DNA of 8,018 nucleotides. It comes from Rickettsiales bacterium. Its GTDB lineage: Bacteria > Pseudomonadota > Alphaproteobacteria > TMED127. A model generated the notes under the pieces. That model was given only the letters and a program-made list of their open reading frames with translations, was not told the DNA's origin and searched no databases. This document shows positions 1 to 6,215 of this stretch, in pieces (position 1 is the first letter of the stretch; each line of letters begins with the position of its first letter). A program made the translations under genes and the position numbers. The stretch lies in assembly GCA_002706585.1 (NCBI GenBank), contig PALU01000032.1:8941-16958 (forward strand), written 5' to 3'.

Positions 1-606
1 CTTAAACTTAATGGGTCTTTTGAATCACAAATAGCTGCTATTTGTGACGATATTGCTTATAATAATAATGATATTGATGATGCATTGCACGCTGAGCTAT
101 TTACTATTGAGGAACTAGAAAAAATTGAGATAGTGAAAAATATTTTAAAAAAAATTAAACTTAAAAATACTACAGGAAACTTAAAAAGATTAAAATTTGA
201 ACTTGTGAGAGGATTAATTAAATTTATGATTAATGATTTAATACAAAATACGAGGTCAAATATTTTAAAATTTGGTATTGGATCTTATGAAGATATCAGA
301 CTTTGTAAATCATTGATTGTTTCTTTTAGTGATTATATGAAAATTCAGGAAAAGCAAATTAAATTATTTTTACAAAAGAATATGTATAATCATCCAAAAG
401 TTAGAACTATGACTTATAAAGCAAAGAGAATAATTTCAGACCTTTTTGATTTATTTGTTGATGAAACTGATTTATTGCCTGGTAAATGGAAGGTTTTTAA
501 AAGTAATCATGAAAAATTTTCTAACATCAGTGATTATATTTCAGGAATGACAGATAAGTTCGCCATGAATATTCATAAGAAATTTTTTAATTTATACGAA
601 TTTTAA
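1..606 (+). CDS. dgt: Deoxyguanosinetriphosphate triphosphohydrolase-like protein, C-terminal part (5' end cut)
   Basis: The frame is open from base 1 to the TAA at 604-606, giving 201 visible residues; the N-terminal half with the first HD metal-binding motifs lies outside the window. Visible residues 9-29 contain SQIAAICDDIAYNNNDIDD, matching the last conserved block of dGTPase-like HD hydrolases, in which the Asp of DDIAY belongs to the metal site. Later blocks, including MYNHPKV and a GMTDKFA motif near the C-terminus (residues 182-188), also fit the alphaproteobacterial form. Family members hydrolyse dNTPs to deoxynucleosides and triphosphate in the cytoplasm and so limit dNTP pools; the exact substrate preference of this branch is not visible. 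A TTG at 85 is internal, since homology continues upstream of it. The family usually reads NNHDIDD where this protein has NNNDIDD. The stop abuts the argS start codon without spacer. Confidence 0.9.
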   Translation, partial: LKLNGSFESQIAAICDDIAYNNNDIDDALHAELFTIEELEKIEIVKNILKKIKLKNTTGNLKRLKFELVRGLIKFMINDLIQNTRSNILKFGIGSYEDIRLCKSLIVSFSDYMKIQEKQIKLFLQKNMYNHPKVRTMTYKAKRIISDLFDLFVDETDLLPGKWKVFKSNHEKFSNISDYISGMTDKFAMNIHKKFFNLYEF

Positions 607-2316
607 ATGCTATTTCAAGATTTACTAAAAAATAGATTTGATAAAATACTTAGATCTTTAATAGAAAAAAAAAGTATTTCATTTGTAGCCTATGAAAAAA
701 ATACATTTAGTATTGAAATTTCACAACAGGAATCTTTTGGTGATGTATCTTCTAATATTGCAATGGTATTATCTAAATCATTTAAAATTAGTCCATTAGA
801 GTTAGCAAATTTAATAATAAATGAATTTAAAAAAGATAAATTTATAAAAAATATTGAAATAGTAAAACCTGGCTTTATCAATATTTTTTTTTATGACAAG
901 TTTTGGCATTTGCAATTAACCGAGCTCATGAAAAACAATTTGGAATTTAAATATAAAATAAAGAAAAAAAAAATTTGTGTTGAATATGTATCTGCGAACC
1001 CAACTGGATTGATGCATATAGGTCATGCGAGAGGTGCAGTTCTGGGTGATTCTATTTGTTCGTTATTAGAGGAAATTGGATATGACATTGTGAGGGAGTA
1101 CTATATCAATGATTCAGGTGAACAAATAAAAAAACTAAATGATACTATTAAGTTTCATTTAGATAACAATAAATCAAATATCAATGATTTGCCTGATGGA
1201 TTATACCCAGGAAATTATTTAAAGGAAATATCAAGAAAAATCAGAAATAATAATAGTCAAAATCAATCTGATTCATCTGAAAAAAAAATCATAGATATGA
1301 TAATGATAGACATTAAATCAGATTTAAAAAAATTAAAGGTAGTTCACAATAATTTTGTTTCTGAAAAAAATAATTTAAAGGATGAAAATATAAAACGTTT
1401 AAAATCTTTTCTAATAGATAATGACTTAGCTTATTATGGATTTCAAGATAAGCCAAAGTTTGTAAAAGATAATTGGGATCCCCAAAAACAACTTTTGTTT
1501 CGTTCACAGAAATTTGGGGATGATTCCGATAGAGCTCTGATTAAACCAAATGGAGAAACAACTTACTTTATGTCAGATATAATTTATCATCAAAAAAAAA
1601 TTGATAGAAAATTTGATACACTTATTAATATTTGGGGTGTGGATCATTCAGGTTATGTAATGCGATTGAAAAATGCTTTGTCTGCAATTAATAAAATTAA
1701 AGAATATACATTTGAAATAAAACTAACAGCTTTAGTTAACTTAATGGAAAATAATAAAACAATAAAGATGTCTAAAAGATCGGGTAGTTATATAACATTA
1801 AGAGATGTTTTGGAAAAAGTTGGCTCAGATCCATTAAGATACATGATGATATCTCGAAGTCCGGATAAAAAGATTGATTTTGATTTGAAAGCAGTTCTTG
1901 AAAAAACTAAAGACAACCCAGTGTTCTATATTCAATATGCTTATGCAAGATGTAGATCAATTTTAAGATTATCTGAAAATTTTTTTAAAAGAGAATTATT
2001 TTTTAGTAACGGTAATTTAGATAAACTAAAATTAAAGGAAGAAAAAATTTTATTAATTCATTTATGTAACTTTCCAAATATCATAATGAATTCAGCTATA
2101 AATTTTGAACCTCATAAACTAGCTAATTATTTGTATGATCTATCAAAAAACTTTCATACATATTGGGGATTAGGTAATCAAGATGAAGATAAAAAAATTT
2201 TCAATGACAAGGAAGTTGATTTATCTATATCTAGATTATCTCTCGTATTCTCAGTAAGTAAAATTTTAAAAAAAGGTCTAGGCCTTCTCAAAATAAATTC
2301 TCCTGAAGAAATGTAA
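607..2316 (+). CDS. argS: Arginyl-tRNA synthetase (class I)
   Basis: This cytoplasmic enzyme charges tRNA-Arg with arginine using ATP. The 569 residues are near the usual bacterial length. The N-terminal additional domain that contacts the tRNA D-loop spans about residues 1-100 (FGDVSSNIAMVLSK, PGFINIFF). The class I signature SANPTGLMHIGHARGA contains HIGH at 137-140, and KMSKR is at 387-391. The Rossmann-fold block NIWGVDHSGYV is at 341-351. The C-terminal anticodon-binding helical domain begins near 430 (NPVFYIQYAYAR at 437-448) and ends in the typical GLGLL...SPEEM tail. The ATG directly follows the TAA of the dGTPase gene and gives an N-terminus of family length; no clear Shine-Dalgarno precedes it, so translation is probably coupled to the upstream gene. 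All key residues are present, and identification is secure. Confidence 0.97.
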   Translation: MLFQDLLKNRFDKILRSLIEKKSISFVAYEKNTFSIEISQQESFGDVSSNIAMVLSKSFKISPLELANLIINEFKKDKFIKNIEIVKPGFINIFFYDKFWHLQLTELMKNNLEFKYKIKKKKICVEYVSANPTGLMHIGHARGAVLGDSICSLLEEIGYDIVREYYINDSGEQIKKLNDTIKFHLDNNKSNINDLPDGLYPGNYLKEISRKIRNNNSQNQSDSSEKKIIDMIMIDIKSDLKKLKVVHNNFVSEKNNLKDENIKRLKSFLIDNDLAYYGFQDKPKFVKDNWDPQKQLLFRSQKFGDDSDRALIKPNGETTYFMSDIIYHQKKIDRKFDTLINIWGVDHSGYVMRLKNALSAINKIKEYTFEIKLTALVNLMENNKTIKMSKRSGSYITLRDVLEKVGSDPLRYMMISRSPDKKIDFDLKAVLEKTKDNPVFYIQYAYARCRSILRLSENFFKRELFFSNGNLDKLKLKEEKILLIHLCNFPNIIMNSAINFEPHKLANYLYDLSKNFHTYWGLGNQDEDKKIFNDKEVDLSISRLSLVFSVSKILKKGLGLLKINSPEEM

Positions 2317-2844
2317 ATGTCAAAGAAAATTAAATTTTTAATTATTACTTCTGTGTACTCACTTTTTATTTATTTGGTTTTTCTTTCGTATAATGCAATT
2401 GTGCCGGATGAAAATATTCCAATTTTAACAAATAACAAACAACTAATTAAAAAAGTAGAAAATGAATTCAAGCCTAATACAGATTCTGTTTATGAAATTA
2501 TAGAGAAAAAAAATAATAAAAAAAAAGAAGAAAGTTTCGTACCGAAAGATGAAGATGATTCTAAAATTGTAGCTAATTTTGTGGATAAAAAAAATTTTTT
2601 TAAACTACAAATTGCATCATTTAAGACAAAAGAAAAAAGTGATAAAGTTAGAGATTCACTTAATAAAATTAATTTTTCTCCATTTGAAAAACTTAAATTT
2701 TTTGTAAAAGAAGTGAAACTTTCACAAAATGAAACTTATTATAGGGTTATTAGTGAAGAAAATTTCACAAATAAAACTGCCTCTCAAATATGTGAAGTGA
2801 TTATTTCTAGGAAATTTCAATGCATACTAATTAAGGATAAATAA
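2317..2844 (+). CDS. Membrane-anchored SPOR-domain protein
   Basis: This 175-residue protein has a short basic N-terminus (MSKKIK), one hydrophobic segment at about residues 7-24 that should act as an uncleaved membrane anchor, a charged low-complexity linker rich in Lys, Glu and Asp (about 30-92), and a C-terminal region (about 94-173) resembling a SPOR domain. That region starts FFKLQIASFKTKEKSDKVRD, the usual 'valQigsF...a' opening, and continues with a YYRVI strand. SPOR domains bind denuded peptidoglycan glycan strands, often at the division septum, so a type II periplasmic cell-wall or division role is inferred. In alphaproteobacteria a SPOR protein commonly sits between argS and nagZ, which supports the call. 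SPOR sequences are weakly conserved, so the domain rests on pattern plus context. The ATG abuts the argS stop with no spacer. Confidence 0.8.
   Translation: MSKKIKFLIITSVYSLFIYLVFLSYNAIVPDENIPILTNNKQLIKKVENEFKPNTDSVYEIIEKKNNKKKEESFVPKDEDDSKIVANFVDKKNFFKLQIASFKTKEKSDKVRDSLNKINFSPFEKLKFFVKEVKLSQNETYYRVISEENFTNKTASQICEVIISRKFQCILIKDK
2833..2837 (+). promoter_or_regulatory. Shine-Dalgarno site of nagZ
   Basis: AAGGA lies inside the last codons of the SPOR gene, eight bases before the ATG at 2846. It is one of only two clear Shine-Dalgarno sequences in the window and supports the chosen nagZ start. Confidence 0.7.
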
Positions 2845-2845
2845 A

Positions 2846-3877
2846 ATGAAAATACCAAATGGAGTTGTTTATTCATTAAAAGGAAAGAAACTAACTAAAC
2901 AAGAAATTAATTTTTTTAAAAATACTAATCCATTTGGTTTTATACTTTTTAGTAGAAATTTTCAAAATCGAAGACAAATTCAAGAATTAATCCATAACTT
3001 AAAAAATATTACACAAAATAAAAATATCCAAATTAGTGTAGATCAAGAGGGTGGAAAAGTTCAAAGATTTGACAATGAAGATTTTTTTGAATATTCATCT
3101 CAAAACAAATTTGGGTCTATTTATAGGAAGAATCCAAAAACAGCCAAAAAAATTGCTTATTATTTTTCTTATCTTAATGGTTATGAATTAAAAAATATTG
3201 GAATAGATATTAATTATTCTCCGGTTGCTGATATTTTTTATGATTATGCTGATATTATTATCGGAAATAGAGCGTTTGATTCTGACCCAAAAGTTGTTTT
3301 TGATTTAGCAAAAGAATTTTGTAAAGGATTTAAAGATATTGGAATTATTCCAGTGTTAAAACATTTTCCAGGTCATGGAAGATCAACTAAAGATACTCAT
3401 AAAGATTTATCAATTATATCATCAAGCCTTGATGATTTAAAAAAATCTGATTTTATTCCATTTAAAATTCTTAACAATGAAATTTTAGTTATGTTGGCGC
3501 ATATAATTTATGAACAGATAGATAGTAAAGTTGCAACATATTCTGAAAAAATAATCAAAAATTTATTAAGAAAAGATTTTAAATTTAGAGGGTTAGTTTT
3601 ATCAGATGATATTTCAATGAAAGCATTGAATGGAAGCTTGCAGGATAAAGTAAAAAAATCTTATGCTGGAGGGTGTGATGTAATCTTATACTGCAAAGGT
3701 GAATTAAATGAAATGATAGAAATAGATAAATTTGTAGAACCAATTAAAAAAAAATATTTTGATTACTTTTTATATCATTCATATAGGATGAAAGAAAAGA
3801 AACTTGATTTGAAATTAATCGAAAAAGAACTTTTTAAATACAAATTAATTAAGAAAAAAAATGGAATTAAATGTTAA
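2846..3877 (+). CDS. nagZ: Beta-N-acetylhexosaminidase (glycoside hydrolase family 3)
   Basis: NagZ removes N-acetylglucosamine from GlcNAc-anhydromuropeptides in the cytoplasm during peptidoglycan recycling. The 343 residues form one GH3 TIM barrel, the normal size for proteobacterial NagZ. Visible motifs are GFILFSRN (31-38), SVDQEGGKVQRF (64-75), the substrate-binding KHFPGHG (172-178), the mobile catalytic loop with DTH (183-185), whose His is the expected acid/base partner, and VLSDDISMKAL (251-261), where Asp254 aligns with the catalytic nucleophile. No signal peptide is seen, as expected for a cytoplasmic recycling enzyme. An AAGGA site supports the ATG at 2846. The 3' end overlaps scpA by 17 bases. 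No recycling partner such as ampG or anmK is visible here, so the neighbours say little about its role; the placement before scpAB is a known alphaproteobacterial arrangement. Confidence 0.96.
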   Translation: MKIPNGVVYSLKGKKLTKQEINFFKNTNPFGFILFSRNFQNRRQIQELIHNLKNITQNKNIQISVDQEGGKVQRFDNEDFFEYSSQNKFGSIYRKNPKTAKKIAYYFSYLNGYELKNIGIDINYSPVADIFYDYADIIIGNRAFDSDPKVVFDLAKEFCKGFKDIGIIPVLKHFPGHGRSTKDTHKDLSIISSSLDDLKKSDFIPFKILNNEILVMLAHIIYEQIDSKVATYSEKIIKNLLRKDFKFRGLVLSDDISMKALNGSLQDKVKKSYAGGCDVILYCKGELNEMIEIDKFVEPIKKKYFDYFLYHSYRMKEKKLDLKLIEKELFKYKLIKKKNGIKC

Positions 3878-4577
3878 TATAAGTGGTTACGAAGGACCTT
3901 TGGATCTTTTACTTGATCTCTCAAAGAAACAAAAAGTTGACATAAAAAAAATATCAATATTAGAATTAGCTGATCAATATCTAAGATTTATTGAAAGTAA
4001 CTTAAATAATCTTAAATTATCTGCTGATTATTTAGTTATGGCATCTCTTTTAGCTTTTTTAAAATCAAAATTACTACTTCCAAGCGACAATTCTGGAGAA
4101 ATACTAGAAATAGAAGAAGATATCACTAATAGATTGATACATTATAGTGCTATTAAAGAATTAGGAAAAAAAATATTCCAACTTCCTCAACAAGGTAAGA
4201 ACTTTTTGTATGTAAATACAAAGAATGATTTTTCTATAAGTAATAAACTTGTACCAAAAGTAAGTTTGCAAGATTTGATATTAAAGTATGCTGAAATTTT
4301 AAAAACAAAAACAACTCTTAAAATAATTTCAGATAAAGATAACCTTTATACAATTGAAGATGGAAAGAGATGGCTTGAAATTTTTTTTAAATCAGAACTA
4401 AAAAAAAAATGGAATTTTTTATTTAATTTTCTTCCCAAAAAATTATATGATAATCAGGTAAAAAGATCAGCAATTATTTCATTATTGTTAGCTTCATTAA
4501 ATAACGTTAAAAATGGAAAAATTGAAATGAACCAACAAAAACATTTTGACAAAATTATGATTAAAGAAAAATTATGA
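3861..4577 (+). CDS. scpA: Segregation and condensation protein A (kleisin)
   Basis: ScpA is the kleisin subunit that bridges the SMC ATPase heads and binds ScpB, helping to compact and separate chromosomes. The 238-residue protein opens with GYEGPLDLLLDLSKKQKVDI (residues 9-28), the hallmark of the SMC-neck-binding N-terminal domain, followed by SADYLVMASLLAFLKSKLLLP (54-74). The acidic EILEIEED region (80-87) leads into the ScpB-binding middle. Residues about 200-235 (RSAIISLLLASLNNVKNGKIEM) form the C-terminal winged helix that contacts an SMC head. The start overlaps the nagZ end by 17 bases and follows an A8 tract with only a weak AAGA upstream, suggesting coupling. The 3' end overlaps scpB by ATGA. 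A run of ten A at 4400-4409 encodes three Lys and is a spot prone to slippage or sequencing error, but the frame stays intact. smc is not in the window. Confidence 0.95.
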   Translation: MELNVNISGYEGPLDLLLDLSKKQKVDIKKISILELADQYLRFIESNLNNLKLSADYLVMASLLAFLKSKLLLPSDNSGEILEIEEDITNRLIHYSAIKELGKKIFQLPQQGKNFLYVNTKNDFSISNKLVPKVSLQDLILKYAEILKTKTTLKIISDKDNLYTIEDGKRWLEIFFKSELKKKWNFLFNFLPKKLYDNQVKRSAIISLLLASLNNVKNGKIEMNQQKHFDKIMIKEKL

Positions 4578-5095
4578 ACGAAGAATTGGCTAAAAACTTT
4601 ATAGAGTCTCTTATATTTTCAGCATCTGAGCCTATGCATCTTAAAAGTTTAGAGAAGATACTATCTTCTCATGGAAATTTTAATCTTAAAGTTATAATTG
4701 AAGAATTAACAAATGAATATAAAAATAAAGGTGTAATTCTAGATTCTGTCGATAATAGGTTTTTTTTTAGAACTTCACCAAATTTAGACGCTTATCTACA
4801 AATTGAAACGAAGAAAACTAAGAATTTATCTCCTGCAGCAATTGAGACTTTAGCAATAGTATCTTATCATCAACCTGTAACCAGAGCTGAAATTGAAAAA
4901 ATTAGAGGAAAACCTGTTTTTAGAGGTACTTTAGATTCTCTTCTTGAGTTAAAATGGATAAAGCCAGCAGGTAGAAGAGAAACGCCTGGAAGACCGGTGA
5001 CTTGGTGTACAGACATTGAATTTTTAAGACACTTTGGACTTAGTTCTATTTCTGATTTACCAAAAGTTGATGAATTAGAGTCAATTATCTTGTAA
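4574..5095 (+). CDS. scpB: Segregation and condensation protein B
   Basis: ScpB dimerises and binds the middle of ScpA, completing the SMC-ScpAB condensin. The 173-residue protein has two winged-helix domains. The first covers about residues 5-75 (IESLIFSASEPMHLKSLEKI). The second begins near 85 with the family signature LSPAAIETLAIVSYHQPVTR (85-104) and continues through RGTLDSLLELKWIKPAGRRE and GRPVTWCTDIEFLRHFGL (139-156). The usual C-terminal extension is short here, ending IIL. The ATG overlaps the scpA TGA as ATGA, the classic arrangement for coupled translation of proteins made in fixed ratio. The gene ends 30 bases before tatA. Confidence 0.96.
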   Translation: MNEELAKNFIESLIFSASEPMHLKSLEKILSSHGNFNLKVIIEELTNEYKNKGVILDSVDNRFFFRTSPNLDAYLQIETKKTKNLSPAAIETLAIVSYHQPVTRAEIEKIRGKPVFRGTLDSLLELKWIKPAGRRETPGRPVTWCTDIEFLRHFGLSSISDLPKVDELESIIL

Positions 5096-5113
5096 TATGA
5101 ATTTTAATTTTTA

Positions 5114-5118
5114 AAGGA
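5114..5118 (+). promoter_or_regulatory. Shine-Dalgarno site of tatA
   Basis: AAGGA, within AAAGGA, sits seven bases before the ATG at 5126 in the only appreciable intergenic gap (5096-5125). TatA is usually needed in excess over TatB and TatC, so a strong ribosome site at this gene makes sense. No convincing -35/-10 pair is seen in the gap, which is too short to hold a complete promoter of its own. Confidence 0.75.
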
Positions 5119-5125
5119 AAAAAAA

Positions 5126-5290
5126 ATGTTTGGATTAGGTCATTGGGAAATTATTTTGATATTAGTTATAGTTCTAATTGTTTTTGGAGCAGGAAAGCTT
5201 CCTAAAGTTGCTGGAGAAATAGCTAAAGGAATTAAATCTTTCAAAGAAGGATTGAAAGAAGAAAAAAAGAGTAACAACAAAAAAAATTAA
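5126..5290 (+). CDS. tatA: Sec-independent protein translocase subunit TatA (small)
   Basis: TatA oligomerises in the inner membrane to let folded twin-arginine substrates across. This 54-residue protein starts MFGLGHWEIILILVIVLIVF, with a single transmembrane helix at about residues 7-20. The polar residue at position 8 is Glu. The conserved FG hinge is Phe20-Gly21, followed by KLPKVAGEIAKGIKSFKEGL, the typical amphipathic helix (about 24-43), and a very short Lys-rich tail. E. coli TatA is 89 residues; nearly all the difference is the missing hydrophilic tail, which is dispensable in the family. The start is fixed by the AAGGA site and by the family N-terminus. The stop TAA overlaps the tatB start by one base (TAATG). 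The gene is short and easily missed by ORF callers with a length cut-off. Confidence 0.95.
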   Translation: MFGLGHWEIILILVIVLIVFGAGKLPKVAGEIAKGIKSFKEGLKEEKKSNNKKN

Positions 5291-5487
5291 TGTTTAATAT
5301 TGGTTTAATTGAACTACTAATAATTGTATTTTTTTCAATAATTTTTATTAAACCAGAAGAAATTCCAAAAATTACAAAAAATTTAGGTCTGTTTTATAGA
5401 AAAATTACTAGACATTTATTAAATTTTAAATACGAAATCTCAAAACTTAACATAGATCTAAAGAAAAATAAGAAAGACGATGAATGA
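5290..5487 (+). CDS. tatB: Sec-independent protein translocase subunit TatB (short)
   Basis: TatB pairs with TatC in the receptor complex that recognises twin-arginine signal peptides. The 65-residue protein begins MFNIGLIELLIIVFFSIIFI, matching the TatB pattern MFdIGfsELL with the conserved Glu8, then KPEEIPK and an amphipathic region to about residue 50. It is much shorter than E. coli TatB (about 171 residues), lacking the long C-terminal helices. Position 21, a hinge glycine in E. coli TatB (GPxxLP), is lysine here, while Pro22 is kept. The call as TatB rather than a second TatA rests on the MFNIG...E start, the IxPEEIP motif and its place between tatA and tatC. It overlaps tatA by one base and tatC by an ATGA, so translation is likely coupled. 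Confidence 0.88.
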   Translation: MFNIGLIELLIIVFFSIIFIKPEEIPKITKNLGLFYRKITRHLLNFKYEISKLNIDLKKNKKDDE

Positions 5488-6215
5488 ATTATATTGATCA
5501 TCTCAGAGAATTAAGAAATAGAATAATTTTGTGTTTTTTTTTTCTTATTTTTTCTTTTGCTATCTTTTTATTTTTTTCTGATTTTGTAGCTAAATTACTA
5601 CTAGAACCATTATATGATAATATTGAAAACCCTTCTGAAAGAAGGATGATTTTTACTGGTTTGCCAGAGGTTTTTACATCAAATTTAAAAATTTCACTAT
5701 TTGCTTCTTTTCTTTTTTCTTTGCCTTTTTTTATAACTCAATTTGTATTTTTTGTATCACCAGCTTTATATAAAAAAGAAAAATTTTTTTTTATTCCAAT
5801 TTTATTTTTAATTCCAATTTTATTTTTTATTGGAGTTCTTTTTTCATACTATTTTCTTATTCCTGTAATATGGAACTTTTTTTTATCTTTTGAAAATTTT
5901 ATTGGAGATTCTTTTAATGTTGAATTAGAGTCAAGATATTCTGAATACATGAAACTTACTATGTATCTTTTAATTGCAAGCGGTATTTCATTTCTATTTC
6001 CAATTTTACTTATATTTTTAACTAAAATTAAAATTTTAAAGATTGATCATTTAAAAAAATATAGAAAGTACTTTATTATTGGAATTCTAATCTTTTCAGC
6101 AGTTTTTACACCACCAGATATTATATCTCAAGTTGGAATTGCAATCCCACTTTTGATCTTTTATGAATTATCTATAATATTTATTCAAATTTTTATTTTA
6201 AAAAAAAATGCATGA
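5484..6215 (+). CDS. tatC: Sec-independent protein translocase subunit TatC
   Basis: TatC is the six-helix inner-membrane core that binds twin-arginine signal peptides. The 243 residues include the N-terminal signal-binding motif HLRELRNR (6-13), where Glu9 and Arg11 align with E. coli Glu15 and Arg17. Further motifs are EPLYD (41-45), TGLPEVF (58-64), SPALYKKEK (92-100) with Glu99 matching E. coli Glu103, and FTPPDIISQ (208-216). Hydrophobic helices lie at about 14-34, 68-92, 101-131, 157-180, 195-210 and 214-237. The Glu found in the membrane at E. coli position 170 (GVSFEVPV) is Leu171 here (GISFLFPI). Residues 104-115 repeat IPILF[L/F]. The start overlaps tatB by ATGA, and the 3' end overlaps serS by 8 bases through an A9 tract. 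Confidence 0.96.
   Translation: MNYIDHLRELRNRIILCFFFLIFSFAIFLFFSDFVAKLLLEPLYDNIENPSERRMIFTGLPEVFTSNLKISLFASFLFSLPFFITQFVFFVSPALYKKEKFFFIPILFLIPILFFIGVLFSYYFLIPVIWNFFLSFENFIGDSFNVELESRYSEYMKLTMYLLIASGISFLFPILLIFLTKIKILKIDHLKKYRKYFIIGILIFSAVFTPPDIISQVGIAIPLLIFYELSIIFIQIFILKKNA
5793..5828 (+). repeat. Two tandem 18-base units inside tatC
   Basis: ATTCCAATTTTATTTTTA at 5793-5810 is followed at once by a copy at 5811-5828 that differs only in the last base. The pair encodes IPILFL then IPILFF (TatC residues 104-115) in the third membrane helix. Against E. coli TatC recalled from memory, the segment from YKKEK to the following IG aligns without a gap, so the repeat does not appear to add length. 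Confidence 0.8.
6200..6208 (+). other. A9 homopolymer across the tatC end and serS start
   Basis: Nine adenines end in the first base of the serS ATG and encode the last lysines of TatC. Losing one A would put the tatC frame directly into serS, making a TatC-SerS fusion, because the serS frame lies one base on. No Shine-Dalgarno is visible in front of this start. Confidence 0.6.

Noticed and set aside
85..87. TTG as a possible start for the first gene
   Set aside because: The same frame upstream encodes the conserved QIAAICDDIAY block, so the gene continues beyond the window start and this TTG is an internal leucine.
690..881. 63-codon open frame on the minus strand within argS
   Set aside because: It lies wholly inside the secure argS coding region and has no recognisable domain; a chance antisense frame.
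1313..1507. 64-codon open frame on the minus strand within argS
   Set aside because: Also fully inside argS, with no ribosome site or family resemblance; a chance frame.
4400..4409. A10 run in scpA as a possible programmed frameshift
   Set aside because: The zero frame continues through the conserved C-terminal winged helix, and no stimulatory structure is apparent; best read as three lysine codons in an AT-rich gene.
5097..5114. Five-codon frame (ATG to TAA) in the scpB-tatA gap, like a leader peptide
   Set aside because: It has no ribosome site, no amino-acid bias, and no attenuator-like hairpin next to it.
5072..5935. TGAATTAGAGTCAA present both near the end of scpB and in tatC
   Set aside because: Both copies are in-frame codons for Glu-Leu-Glu-Ser in unrelated proteins; two copies of a short AT-rich word are expected by chance and no further copy or symmetry was seen.
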